Assembly: GCA_027858795.1 (NCBI GenBank)
Contig: JAQICF010000109.1
Span: 1-11,683, forward strand
DNA: 11,683 bases
DNA from: Candidatus Delongbacteria bacterium
Lineage (GTDB): Bacteria > Delongbacteria > UBA4055
Direction of reading: 5' to 3'
Numbering within the stretch: the first letter of the stretch is position 1; every line of letters begins with the position of its first letter. This document shows positions 1-6,963 of the stretch, piece by piece. Below the pieces are notes generated by a model, which was given only the letters and a program-made list of their open reading frames with translations, did not search any database and was not told where the DNA came from. The position numbers were made by a program, and so were the translations under genes.

Positions 1-30
1 GAGGGGTGTCAGCCAATAGCTGACGGGGTG
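1..30. repeat. Small palindromic intergenic repeat at the window edge
   Basis: A perfect 6-bp inverted repeat (GTCAGC at 8-13, GCTGAC at 19-24, loop CAATA) is flanked on both sides by the direct repeat GGGGTG (3-8 and 25-30). It lies 12 bp past the hydG stop codon, so it could form a hairpin at the end of that transcript, but there is no T-run and it does not look like a standard intrinsic terminator. The GC-rich core in AT-rich surroundings suggests a dispersed REP-like element. I recall similar hairpins flanked by CACCCC in uncultured FCB-group genomes, but copy number cannot be tested here and the element may continue to the left. Confidence 0.5.
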
Positions 31-42
31 GTAGAACTATAT

Positions 43-1428
43 TTAATAATAAATATCTCTTTTACCTTTTTTGATCTCTTCTACATTCTTCATAACTTCA
101 ATTCTTTTCTTAGGATCTAAAACATTCTCTGGTAAAGTTCTTTCAATGAGTGCATAACCTTTTTTCTTTAGTGTCTCGTCTGCAAAATCTTCAAGATACT
201 CAGTAAAAGTAAATACGGCATTAGGATAACAATGAGCTTTTATAAGTCCAGGTTTTGCAAGGTCCATAAAATCCTTACCTACTCTTCCAAGTCTATAACA
301 ACCTGTACAGAAACTTGGGATATGGTCCATGTCAACAATATCTTCAATTACTTCGTGAAGTGACCTGTGATCACCTAACGAGAACTGTGCATCTGAGTGG
401 TCCTTCTTTGAATAACCACCAGGATCAGATTTAGAACCCGCACTTATCTGAGAAATACCTAAGTGAAGAGCTTCTCTTCTAGTTTCTGCATTTTCTCTGG
501 TGCTTAAAATAATACCTGTGTAAGGAACTGTAATTCTAAGAATAGCGATTATTTTTCTAAAATCACTGTCTGTAACAGGATGTGGTGGATTTGAAGCCAC
601 ATCAGAACCAGTAGCAGGTTCTAATCTAGGAACTGAAATTGTATGTGGTCCAACTCCGAATTTATTTTCAAGGTGTTTTATATGCTGTAAAAGTGCCATG
701 ATCTCATATTTATAATCAGTTAGACCGAACAGGATTCCTATACCAACGTCATCGATACCAGCTTCCATTGCTCTATCCATTGCACCAAGATGATAATCAT
801 AATCTGATTTTGGACCTGATTGATGCATCTTTCTGTAAGTTTCTTCGTGATAAGTTTCCTGGAACAACTGGTAAGTTCCAATATTCGCTTCTTTTAGTCT
901 TTTATAATCTTCTACTTCAAGTGCTGCTATATTAACATTGATCCTTCTAATATTACCTTTAGGTTTCTGAACTGCGTATATTGTCTTTAAAGCATCAATA
1001 GTATAATCAACCCCATTTCTCCCAAGACCTTCTCCTGAAACTAAAAGAACTCTTTTATGACCTTGATCTATCAGTGCTTCTGTTTCCAATGCTATTTGTT
1101 CCATCGTAAGAGTATTTCTTATAATTGATTTATTACTCTTTCTAAAACCACAATATAAACATTCATTGTTACAGATATTGGATACGTAAAGAGGAGCAAA
1201 AAGAACCAATCTCTTTCCATAAATTGTTTCCTTAATAAAATTAGCAACTTCAGCTAACTTATCAATATTTTCTTTTCCTTCAACAAGAAGTAATCTCTCA
1301 GCTTCTTCAAAACTTAAACCCTTAACTTTCCTGGCTTTCTTTAAGATCATATCCAATTCTTTTTCATCAGGAGCAACCGCATTGCTTAGATATTCTTCTA
1401 TCTTTTTGTTGTCGATAAAGTTTTTCAT
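43..1428 (-). CDS. hydG: [FeFe]-hydrogenase H-cluster maturase HydG (radical SAM tyrosine lyase)
   Basis: This 461-aa protein has the length and both cluster motifs of HydG, the cytoplasmic radical SAM enzyme that cleaves tyrosine and supplies the CO and CN ligands of the [FeFe]-hydrogenase H-cluster. The N-terminal CX3CX2C motif is at C86, C90 and C93, inside CNNECLYC, and binds the SAM-cleaving [4Fe-4S] cluster. The C-terminal CX2CX22C motif (C374, C377, C400) is the signature that separates HydG from the thiazole enzyme ThiH and binds the auxiliary cluster where CO and CN are assembled. The ATG start has an AGGA Shine-Dalgarno about 8 nt upstream. The gene follows hydA and the fused NADH subunit but sits behind a terminator and carries its own Rex-type operator, so it is probably transcribed separately and co-regulated. 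Its partners hydE and hydF are not in the window. Confidence 0.96.
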   Translation of the reverse strand: MKNFIDNKKIEEYLSNAVAPDEKELDMILKKARKVKGLSFEEAERLLLVEGKENIDKLAEVANFIKETIYGKRLVLFAPLYVSNICNNECLYCGFRKSNKSIIRNTLTMEQIALETEALIDQGHKRVLLVSGEGLGRNGVDYTIDALKTIYAVQKPKGNIRRINVNIAALEVEDYKRLKEANIGTYQLFQETYHEETYRKMHQSGPKSDYDYHLGAMDRAMEAGIDDVGIGILFGLTDYKYEIMALLQHIKHLENKFGVGPHTISVPRLEPATGSDVASNPPHPVTDSDFRKIIAILRITVPYTGIILSTRENAETRREALHLGISQISAGSKSDPGGYSKKDHSDAQFSLGDHRSLHEVIEDIVDMDHIPSFCTGCYRLGRVGKDFMDLAKPGLIKAHCYPNAVFTFTEYLEDFADETLKKKGYALIERTLPENVLDPKKRIEVMKNVEEIKKGKRDIYY

Positions 1429-1504
1429 TTTTATTTCCTAAAGTTAATTAGTTTCAAATGTAATATACAAATATATCGATACAATAACATGAGAATAATC
1501 ACAT

Positions 1505-1522
1505 TTGTGAATTATTTCACAA
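1505..1522. promoter_or_regulatory. Rex-type operator upstream of hydG
   Basis: The 18 bases TTGTGAATTATTTCACAA form a perfect palindrome and match the published Rex consensus TTGTGAA-N4-TTCACAA at every defined position. Rex is a repressor that leaves DNA when NADH is high relative to NAD+. The site is 77 bp upstream of the hydG start, between the preceding terminator and the gene. The core also fits the CRP form TGTGA-N6-TCACA, so a CRP/FNR-family regulator is the alternative. A degenerate second dyad (ATGA-N6-TCAC, 1489-1502) lies beside it. I could not assign a convincing -10/-35 pair for hydG. Confidence 0.72.
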
Positions 1523-1536
1523 CTGTATCAATGGAC

Positions 1537-1566
1537 AAAAAAAAAGGTGGGGAAATCCCCACCTTT
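1537..1566 (-). terminator. Intrinsic terminator after the hydrogenase NADH subunit
   Basis: Read on the minus strand, a 10-bp stem (AAAGGTGGGG pairing with CCCCACCTTT, loop ATTT) is followed by an uninterrupted run of nine T. It starts 8 bp after the stop codon of the fused NuoEF gene and precedes the hydG operator. It should end most hydA-hydBC transcripts and leave hydG as a separate unit. Confidence 0.9.
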
Positions 1567-1573
1567 AAGTCAA

Positions 1574-3295
1574 TTACTTTACTAAAGCTTCAAATTCATC
1601 TCTGAATTTTTCGACCATCGCTTTGATCGGAACTGAGAAAGCTTCACCTGTAGGGCAAATAGTAGTTCCCGGTACTGTAGAACAGATATTAATAATAGTA
1701 TCAATATCCTGCATAGTACCTTCACCGCAAATAACTAGCTTCTCAAGAAGCATTTTAAGAGAATCTGATCCATGACGACATGGAGCACATCTTCCACAGC
1801 TCTCGTGAGCATAGAACTTAATTGTTCTATAAGCAAGCTCAGGAATTGAGAATTCATCGTTTATAACCATTATACCACCAGATCCAAGACCTGTACCATG
1901 CTTTAGGCAAGAATCATAATCCATGTTAAGATCATTAAGCTCGTTAGCTTTAAGTATCTGAACTGAAAGTCCACCAACAATAGCAGCTTTAAGATTACCT
2001 TTAACTCCACCTGCAGCTTCAAGGATCTTATTGAAAGGAACTCCCATAGGGTATTCATATACACCAGGCTTGTTTACGTTTCCACTTACTCCGAAAAGTT
2101 TAAAACCAGTGTTATTTTCATATCCAAATGCTTTAAATGCTTCTGCACCGTTCTCAATGATATAAGGAACACTTGCTAGTGTCTCAACATTGTTCACGAT
2201 CGTAGGGCAACTGTAAAGACCTTCAACAGCTGGGAACGGAGGTTTAATTCTTGGTTCACCTCTATTACCTTCAATTGATTCGATCAATGCAGTTTCTTCG
2301 CCACATACATATGCTCCAGCACCTCTGTGAACTATGATATCAAGATCTGCTAGTTTACCGTCAGTCTTAGCTTCAGCAACTGCTTTATCAAGAATATCAG
2401 CGATCCAGTCAAATTCACCCCTAATATAGATAAAAGCCAATTTTGCTTTTATAGCTCTTGCAGAAATAACCATTCCTTCTATTAATAGATGTGGATCATA
2501 TTCCATGATCTGTCTGTCTTTGAAAGTTCCCGGTTCACCTTCATCTGCATTACAAATAAGGTAAATTGGTTTCTCTGTTCCTTTAGGAATAAATCCCCAC
2601 TTAACACCTGCAGGGAAACCAGCACCACCACGACCTCTTATTGAAGAAGCTTTAACTTCATCTATAATTGCTTGAGGTTCCATTGTAAGTGCTTTTTCTA
2701 AAGTTTTGTAACCACCGTTTGACTTATAAACTTCAATAGAAGTAGAGTTGTCAACATTTCTATTCTTAAGAAGAACGTTACATTCAGTTCCGAAATAGTA
2801 TGTATTCTCTGGCTCTGGCATAATACCGTTCTTTAAAGAAGCTAAAAGCTCTTTTGTTTTTTCTACAGTCATGTTTTCATAGTAAACATCATTTACTTGA
2901 ATAACCGGGCAAGTTCCACAAGATGCAAGACATTCAACTTCATTTAAAGTGAATATTCCGTCTTTTGTTGATTCACCAGGATCAATATCAAGTTCTTCAG
3001 AAATAGCTTCAACTATCTTTCCCGCACCCATTAGAGTTGCAGGAATATTAGTATCAACTTGAAGATGATACTTACCAACATTCTTTGTATTGTACATTGT
3101 ATAATAAGTTAGTACACCATAAGCATGAGCTTCTGACACACCTACCTGTTTAGCTACTTCTGCAGCCAATGCTCTGTCTATATAATTATTGTTCTCTTTT
3201 TGAGCGATCATTAAAGCAGGCATTAAAGCAGATTCTTTCTTTGGATATTTTGAAGCCAATTCTTTGATTGACTCGATAGCTTTTTGAGAAAGCAT
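1574..3295 (-). CDS. NADH-binding [FeFe]-hydrogenase subunit, NuoE-NuoF (HydC-HydB) fusion
   Basis: This 573-aa protein joins two complex-I-like modules that are usually separate in HydABC hydrogenases. Residues 1-155 are a NuoE/HydC domain (helical bundle plus thioredoxin-like fold). Residues 165-573 are a NuoF/HydB domain with the glycine-rich GRGGAGFPAG motif (221-230), the NADEGEPGTFKDR flavin/NADH segment (249-261), and a [4Fe-4S] site at C500, C503, C506 and C547. It should bind FMN and NAD(H) and pass electrons to or from HydA. Oddly, only half of the NuoE [2Fe-2S] ligands remain: C122 and C126 are present, but the first pair is D81 and A86, so that cluster may be absent. The two-cluster ferredoxin tail of Thermotoga HydB is also missing. 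The ATG start has AGGAG 5 nt upstream. The gene lies 22 bp behind hydA in one operon. Confidence 0.93.
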   Translation of the reverse strand: MLSQKAIESIKELASKYPKKESALMPALMIAQKENNNYIDRALAAEVAKQVGVSEAHAYGVLTYYTMYNTKNVGKYHLQVDTNIPATLMGAGKIVEAISEELDIDPGESTKDGIFTLNEVECLASCGTCPVIQVNDVYYENMTVEKTKELLASLKNGIMPEPENTYYFGTECNVLLKNRNVDNSTSIEVYKSNGGYKTLEKALTMEPQAIIDEVKASSIRGRGGAGFPAGVKWGFIPKGTEKPIYLICNADEGEPGTFKDRQIMEYDPHLLIEGMVISARAIKAKLAFIYIRGEFDWIADILDKAVAEAKTDGKLADLDIIVHRGAGAYVCGEETALIESIEGNRGEPRIKPPFPAVEGLYSCPTIVNNVETLASVPYIIENGAEAFKAFGYENNTGFKLFGVSGNVNKPGVYEYPMGVPFNKILEAAGGVKGNLKAAIVGGLSVQILKANELNDLNMDYDSCLKHGTGLGSGGIMVINDEFSIPELAYRTIKFYAHESCGRCAPCRHGSDSLKMLLEKLVICGEGTMQDIDTIINICSTVPGTTICPTGEAFSVPIKAMVEKFRDEFEALVK

Positions 3296-3317
3296 TATAT
3301 CTCCTGTTTTACATTTA

Positions 3318-5105
3318 TTAGTGCTTGTGTGTAACTTCTTTGATTACACTGCCGTCTTTCTCTGATCTTTCGAAATAATTTGTATGTAATAATTTGTGAC
3401 ATATCTCAGAGTTTGGTTTTTCTAAGAAGTCTTCATATATCTTAGTAACCATTGGATTCTCGTGAGAATATCTTAAAGGAAGTGCAGTGTCTTCTGCGTA
3501 AAGACCTTGAGCTCTAATACCTCTATCAACTAGGTCGCTACCGAAAGGTTGACCACCACCACCAACACATCCACCTGGACACGCCATGATTTCAATAAAG
3601 TGATATTCACTCTTACCGTCTTTAGCTATTTGAGCTTTTACTTTGTCAAGAATCTTTCTTGCATTTCCAAGTCCGTTAGCAACAGCTACTCTGATAGGGA
3701 AAGGAAGTTTTTCGTGCTCAACAGTTGCTTCTTGAATACCATTCATAACACCTCTAAGAACTTTAAGCTCTGGGCTAGGAAGGTTTTCACCAGTCAATAG
3801 GAAGAATGCAGATCTTACAGCTGCTTCCATAACACCACCTGTAGCACCAAATATAGTACCAGCACCAGTGTAATCACCCATTAAACTATCAGCTTTTTCT
3901 TCAGGAAGATTCTTAAAATCAATACCTGCTTCTTTGATCATTCTAATGAATTCTCTAGTAGTAAGTACATAATCTACATCTTTATAACCAGAATCTGTCA
4001 TCTCAGGTCTGTTTGCTTCGAATTTCTTAGCAGTACAAGGCATAATAGATACAGAAACGATATCCTTTGCATCAATACCTGATTCTTGAGGATAATAAGT
4101 TTTTATTAAAGTACCAAGCATCTGCTGTGGAGATTTACAAGTAGATACGTGATCTGCAAGGTCTGGGAAGAAAGTTTCACCGAACTTAACCCAACCAGGT
4201 GAACAAGAAGTGATTAGAGGTAGAGTTCCACCAGTAGTAGCTCTATGGATTAACTCTGATCCCTCTTCCATAATTGTAAGGTCAGCACTAAAGTTAGTAT
4301 CAAATATTCTATCAAAACCAAGTCTTCTCAAAGCAGCATACATTTTACCAGGAGTAGCAAGACCTTTTTCCATTCCAAATTCTTCAGCTAAAGCAACTCT
4401 TACAGAAGGAGCTTCTTGAACAACTACGTGTTTCTTAGGATCGAAAAGAGCGTCCCACACATAATCAATATCATTTTTTTCAGTTAGAGCACCAACTGGA
4501 CAGAATACTGTACACTGACCACAGTTAACACAAGGACTGTTTCCCATACCTTCATCAAAAGCAGTAGTTACAAATACTTTGTGACCTCTTGCTGATTCAG
4601 TTAAAGCGTCAACTGTTTGAATACCTGAACATACTTCAACACATCTACCACAAGCGATACACTTATTTGGATCTCTTTGAATAGCACTGCTTGAAGTGTC
4701 GATAGGAAGTTTTTTCATGTTTTTAGGGATAGACTGAGTTGTAACGCTCATGTTATCACAAAGGTCCTGAAGTTCACACTTATTATTTGCTAGACAAGCT
4801 GGGCAATCAGTATCGTGGTCTGCTAAGATCATCTCTAAGATCATCTTTCTAGTGTCTCTAAGCTTTTTTGAATTAGTTGTTATTTCCATACCGTCCATAA
4901 CTTTAGTAGTACAAGCTCTTTCAGGTTGTCTGAATCCTTCGATCTCAACAATACAGATACCACAACTTCCAGAAGCTTTGATATCAGGATGATAACATAA
5001 TGTTGGGATGTAAACCCCGTTTTCTTTTGCAGCTTTAACAATTGTGTTACATGCACATGTTTCGATCTTTTTTCCGTCGATCACTATGCTTACTTGTTTT
5101 GCCAT
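3318..5105 (-). CDS. hydA: [FeFe]-hydrogenase catalytic subunit HydA (NAD(P)-linked type)
   Basis: This 595-aa catalytic subunit reduces protons to H2 or oxidises H2 at the H-cluster. From the ATG start, the domains are: a plant-type [2Fe-2S] domain (C37, C48, C51, C65); a His-Cys3 [4Fe-4S] site (H97, C101, C104, C110); two ferredoxin-like [4Fe-4S] motifs (C149, C152, C155, C159 and C192, C195, C198, C202); then the H-cluster domain with TSCSPGW near 299-305, MPCTAKKFE with C357, and MACPGGCVGGG with C509 and C513. This is the M3 layout of clostridial and HndD/HydA-type soluble enzymes. No signal peptide is seen, so it is cytoplasmic. A TTG codon lies just before the chosen ATG, but AAGGAG is 6 nt from the ATG and only 3 nt from the TTG. 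The fused NADH subunit follows 22 bp later. The usual Cys-Cys of motif 1 reads Cys-Ser. Confidence 0.96.
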   Translation of the reverse strand: MAKQVSIVIDGKKIETCACNTIVKAAKENGVYIPTLCYHPDIKASGSCGICIVEIEGFRQPERACTTKVMDGMEITTNSKKLRDTRKMILEMILADHDTDCPACLANNKCELQDLCDNMSVTTQSIPKNMKKLPIDTSSSAIQRDPNKCIACGRCVEVCSGIQTVDALTESARGHKVFVTTAFDEGMGNSPCVNCGQCTVFCPVGALTEKNDIDYVWDALFDPKKHVVVQEAPSVRVALAEEFGMEKGLATPGKMYAALRRLGFDRIFDTNFSADLTIMEEGSELIHRATTGGTLPLITSCSPGWVKFGETFFPDLADHVSTCKSPQQMLGTLIKTYYPQESGIDAKDIVSVSIMPCTAKKFEANRPEMTDSGYKDVDYVLTTREFIRMIKEAGIDFKNLPEEKADSLMGDYTGAGTIFGATGGVMEAAVRSAFFLLTGENLPSPELKVLRGVMNGIQEATVEHEKLPFPIRVAVANGLGNARKILDKVKAQIAKDGKSEYHFIEIMACPGGCVGGGGQPFGSDLVDRGIRAQGLYAEDTALPLRYSHENPMVTKIYEDFLEKPNSEICHKLLHTNYFERSEKDGSVIKEVTHKH

Positions 5106-5111
5106 CAATTT

Positions 5112-5116
5112 CTCCT
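5112..5116 (-). promoter_or_regulatory. hydA ribosome binding site
   Basis: On the minus strand this reads AGGAG inside AAAGGAGA. It lies 6 nt before the ATG at 5105 and only 3 nt before the in-frame TTG at 5108, which favours the ATG as the start. Confidence 0.8.
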
Positions 5117-5201
5117 TTGATTGATTTATTTAATCATAATTTTTTTTGTCTCTAAACATCTGAATATATCAATAGATTTAGCTACTAAACCCACTACTTT
5201 C

Positions 5202-5233
5202 GTGAGCTTAATCACATGTGAATATTTTCACGT
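5202..5233. promoter_or_regulatory. Rex-type operator cluster over the hydA transcription start
   Basis: The main dyad (5216-5233) reads ATGTGAATATTTTCACGT. It keeps the Rex core TGTGAA-N4-TTCAC, with one broken symmetric pair. A second, weaker dyad (GTGA 5202-5205, N6, TCAC 5212-5215) sits one and a half helical turns away, so the segment contains two GTGA-N6-TCAC units spaced 16 bp apart. The main dyad covers the predicted transcription start near 5231, just downstream of the -10 box, a classic repressor position. The related hydG site supports a shared regulator. CRP/FNR is the alternative reading. Confidence 0.68.
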
Positions 5234-5237
5234 ATCA

Positions 5238-5266
5238 AAAATAGTAAATGATTAAATACTTGTCAA
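5238..5266 (-). promoter_or_regulatory. hydA sigma70-type promoter
   Basis: On the minus strand, TTGACA (5266-5261) is followed by exactly 17 bp and TATTTT (5243-5238). The -35 box is a perfect consensus match and the -10 matches at four of six positions. The expected start point is near 5231, giving a leader of about 125 nt before the hydA ATG. Confidence 0.75.
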
Positions 5267-5358
5267 GAAATAGTTTATCATAATTTAAACGGTGTTTCTC
5301 GATTAATTCATCTGTCCCATAGATTTTGTTGAAAAAGCTTAATAAAAATCCATAATGT

Positions 5359-5384
5359 AAAAAGGCTGAATACTCAGCCTTTTT
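5359..5384 (-). terminator. Intrinsic terminator of the lysine-rich protein gene
   Basis: A 6-bp GC-rich stem (GGCTGA 5364-5369 with TCAGCC 5374-5379, four-base loop) extends with five A/T pairs on each side. On the minus strand the stem is followed by TTTTT. It lies 48 bp past the stop codon of the upstream minus-strand gene and is nearly symmetric, so it could work in both directions. Confidence 0.82.
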
Positions 5385-5431
5385 ATGAAAATATAAAAAT
5401 TATGTTATTTGATCAGTTGTGATTTATTCAT

Positions 5432-5968
5432 CTATTTTACTTTAACAGGACCTTTCTTGATGCTACTTTTTTTCTTTTCCTTAAGGCTATTTCTGTAAGC
5501 TTCCATTCTCTCTTTGCCTTCTTCTTTTGTAATCTTACCTTCTTTTACAGCTCTACGAATTTTTCTTGCAACTTCTTTTTCTTTTTTCTTTTGATTAAGC
5601 TCGGTTGTTCTCTTATCAGCTTTTTCATTAGTTACTTTGATTTTGTTAACAGGCTTTTTCAATTTCTTGTCTGCATCTTTTTTAGCATTATGAGTTGCTT
5701 CAATGGAATTACTTTTTATTTGCACTTTAGTATTCTTTACTTTCTTCTGTAATTCATTTTCCGTTTTTGCTTCAGTCTTTTGGATGTCATTCTTTAAGTG
5801 ACTTTTAACTACTTCCTTTGTCTTCACTTCTTCATTTGTCTTCTCAGTAGCTACTTTAGAAGCTTTAATTTTTTCAACATCAATATCACCATCTTTAGAT
5901 TTTCCATAACTGAATGTTAATAAAACAATCATGAGCATTATGAAGATTATAATTTTCTTTTGGTTCAT
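5432..5968 (-). CDS. Lysine-rich exported small protein of unknown function
   Basis: I do not recognise this 178-aa protein as a named family. The chosen ATG starts a typical signal peptide: MNQKK, then a hydrophobic run to about residue 20, then SYGKSKDGD. It has no lipobox cysteine, so it is probably released to the periplasm or outside. The rest is very rich in Lys, Glu, Thr and Asn and predicted mostly disordered or helical. Near the C-terminus (about 137-165) is a helical segment containing EGKITKEEGKERMEA, which resembles the short 'AV..GKIT.EEA..R' motif in many small bacterial secreted proteins. The open frame extends upstream to 6046, but that start lacks a ribosome site and lies upstream of the predicted promoter start point. 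The 5968 ATG has AGAGGTG 6 nt before it. The gene has its own terminator and diverges from the CBS gene. Confidence 0.72.
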   Translation of the reverse strand: MNQKKIIIFIMLMIVLLTFSYGKSKDGDIDVEKIKASKVATEKTNEEVKTKEVVKSHLKNDIQKTEAKTENELQKKVKNTKVQIKSNSIEATHNAKKDADKKLKKPVNKIKVTNEKADKRTTELNQKKKEKEVARKIRRAVKEGKITKEEGKERMEAYRNSLKEKKKSSIKKGPVKVK

Positions 5969-5974
5969 TTGGTT

Positions 5975-5980
5975 CACCTC
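5975..5980 (-). promoter_or_regulatory. Ribosome binding site fixing the lysine-rich protein start
   Basis: On the minus strand this reads GAGGTG, 6 nt before the ATG at 5968. It picks this start over the upstream in-frame ATG at 6046, which would bury the signal peptide behind 26 residues. Confidence 0.75.
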
Positions 5981-6017
5981 TATTTTATTTGGTTTAAATG
6001 ACAATTTTGTTAGTAAG

Positions 6018-6046
6018 AATTTAACAAATATTTTATCTGTAAGCAA
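6018..6046 (-). promoter_or_regulatory. Possible promoter of the lysine-rich protein gene
   Basis: On the minus strand TTGCTT (6046-6041), 17 bp and TAAATT (6023-6018) form a moderate sigma70-like match, four of six at each box. It would start transcription near 6011 and leave a leader of about 43 nt before the 5968 ATG. In DNA this AT-rich such matches arise by chance. Confidence 0.4.
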
Positions 6047-6202
6047 TAAATACTTTTTAGAAATAAGTAAAAGTAAACCATACCAATATTTGCTTTAATT
6101 ATTAATAACTTTTTATATTACTACTATTTTTGTATTTAGATCTTTCAATCGCATTCTTAAGATATCAAAAGCTATTTTTAACCACTTTTTCTTAAATTTT
6201 TC

Positions 6203-6231
6203 TTGACTTATCATTCGTTATATCATTATAT
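6203..6231 (+). promoter_or_regulatory. Promoter of the CBS-domain gene
   Basis: TTGACT (6203-6208), 17 bp and TTATAT (6226-6231) form a good sigma70-like promoter; TATATT with an 18-bp spacer overlaps the same -10. The predicted start near 6238 gives a leader of about 55 nt. Confidence 0.6.
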
Positions 6232-6292
6232 TGTAATTATCAGATATACACTATTCGATAGTGACCATTAAATATTTAAAACAGGAGCTACT

Positions 6293-6784
6293 ATGAAAGT
6301 ACAAAAAATGTTGGATGCTAAACAAAATACTTTGCACACCGCAGCACCGGATAATTCTCTATGTGAAGTAATGAATCAAATGTTGGATGAGAACATCAGT
6401 GCAGTTCTTATTTATGACAAAGATGTTTTTGTCGGTATCATTAGTGAAAAAGATATTCTTAGTATCTGCAAAGTTTCTGAAAGAATGACTCAACTTGAAA
6501 GAAAAGAAATTGGTGTAACAGGCCTCAAAGAAAAAGGATTAAAAGAATTAAAGGTTAGAGATTATATGACTCATCTAGAAGAAATAATTACTTGTAAAAA
6601 AGATGATACTCTTGAAAGTCTGATGGAAAAGATGACTGAAGAAAGAATTCGCCATATCCCTGTAATGGAAGATGGTAAAATAGTTGGTATTGTTTCTATC
6701 GGTGATGCAATTAAATTCTTACTTGATGCTGCTAGAAAAAACAATAAGCTACTAAATGATTATATAACAGGTGTCCAAGTTTAA
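6293..6784 (+). CDS. Two-CBS-domain protein (adenine-nucleotide-sensing module)
   Basis: This 163-aa cytoplasmic protein is a stand-alone CBS pair (Bateman module). The first CBS motif spans about residues 8-60, ending in the typical VGIISEKDIL. The second spans about 85-147, starting VRDYMT and ending RHIPVMEDGKIVGIVSIGDAIK. Such pairs usually bind AMP, ATP or SAM in the cleft between the repeats and act as regulatory sensors. No catalytic or DNA-binding domain is fused, so the partner is unknown. The ATG has AGGAG about 6 nt upstream. The gene is a single unit with its own promoter and terminator. It stands between the hydrogenase and radical SAM regions, but nothing ties it to either. Confidence 0.9.
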   Translation: MKVQKMLDAKQNTLHTAAPDNSLCEVMNQMLDENISAVLIYDKDVFVGIISEKDILSICKVSERMTQLERKEIGVTGLKEKGLKELKVRDYMTHLEEIITCKKDDTLESLMEKMTEERIRHIPVMEDGKIVGIVSIGDAIKFLLDAARKNNKLLNDYITGVQV

Positions 6785-6805
6785 AATCTTGATCATTATT
6801 TTATT

Positions 6806-6834
6806 AAGGGCTGTGAAATTACAGCCTTTTTTTT
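6806..6834 (+). terminator. Intrinsic terminator of the CBS-domain gene
   Basis: GGCTGT (6809-6814) pairs with ACAGCC (6821-6826) around a six-base loop. The stem can extend by a G-T and two A-T pairs, and the T-run covers 6827-6834. It starts 22 bp past the stop codon. Confidence 0.87.
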
Positions 6835-6963
6835 ATTATAATTTTTCTGTAGTTTGTAATTGTTCTATGATAAAACATCTCGATCATTTTCAAATTAATT
6901 ATTAACTTGAACAATCATTATGTTATATAAAAAAAACACTTAGATTACGATTGATCACTAAAT

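Larger units (their letters stand above)
5106..5431. other. Intergenic region between hydA and the lysine-rich protein gene
   Basis: This 326-bp gap holds, from hydA outward, its ribosome binding site, a leader of about 120 nt, the Rex-type operator cluster, the sigma70-like promoter, about 90 bp of AT-rich sequence in which I see nothing, and the terminator of the lysine-rich protein gene. I found no coding potential in it. Confidence 0.7.
5969..6292. other. Divergent intergenic region between the lysine-rich and CBS genes
   Basis: This 324-bp AT-rich gap holds the ribosome binding sites and predicted promoters of the two divergent genes (separate entries). The central stretch of about 150 bp (6047-6202) is A/T-rich, and I see no gene, hairpin with a T-tract or clear operator in it. 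Confidence 0.6.

Noticed and set aside
3549..3800. Plus-strand frame inside hydA
   Set aside because: It lies antisense within a well-supported gene, has no recognisable domain, and its composition follows from the hydA codons. The same holds for the frame at 4210-4419.
5969..6046. N-terminal extension of the lysine-rich protein to the ATG at 6046
   Set aside because: That start has no Shine-Dalgarno, overlaps the predicted promoter, and would place 26 residues before a clear signal peptide.
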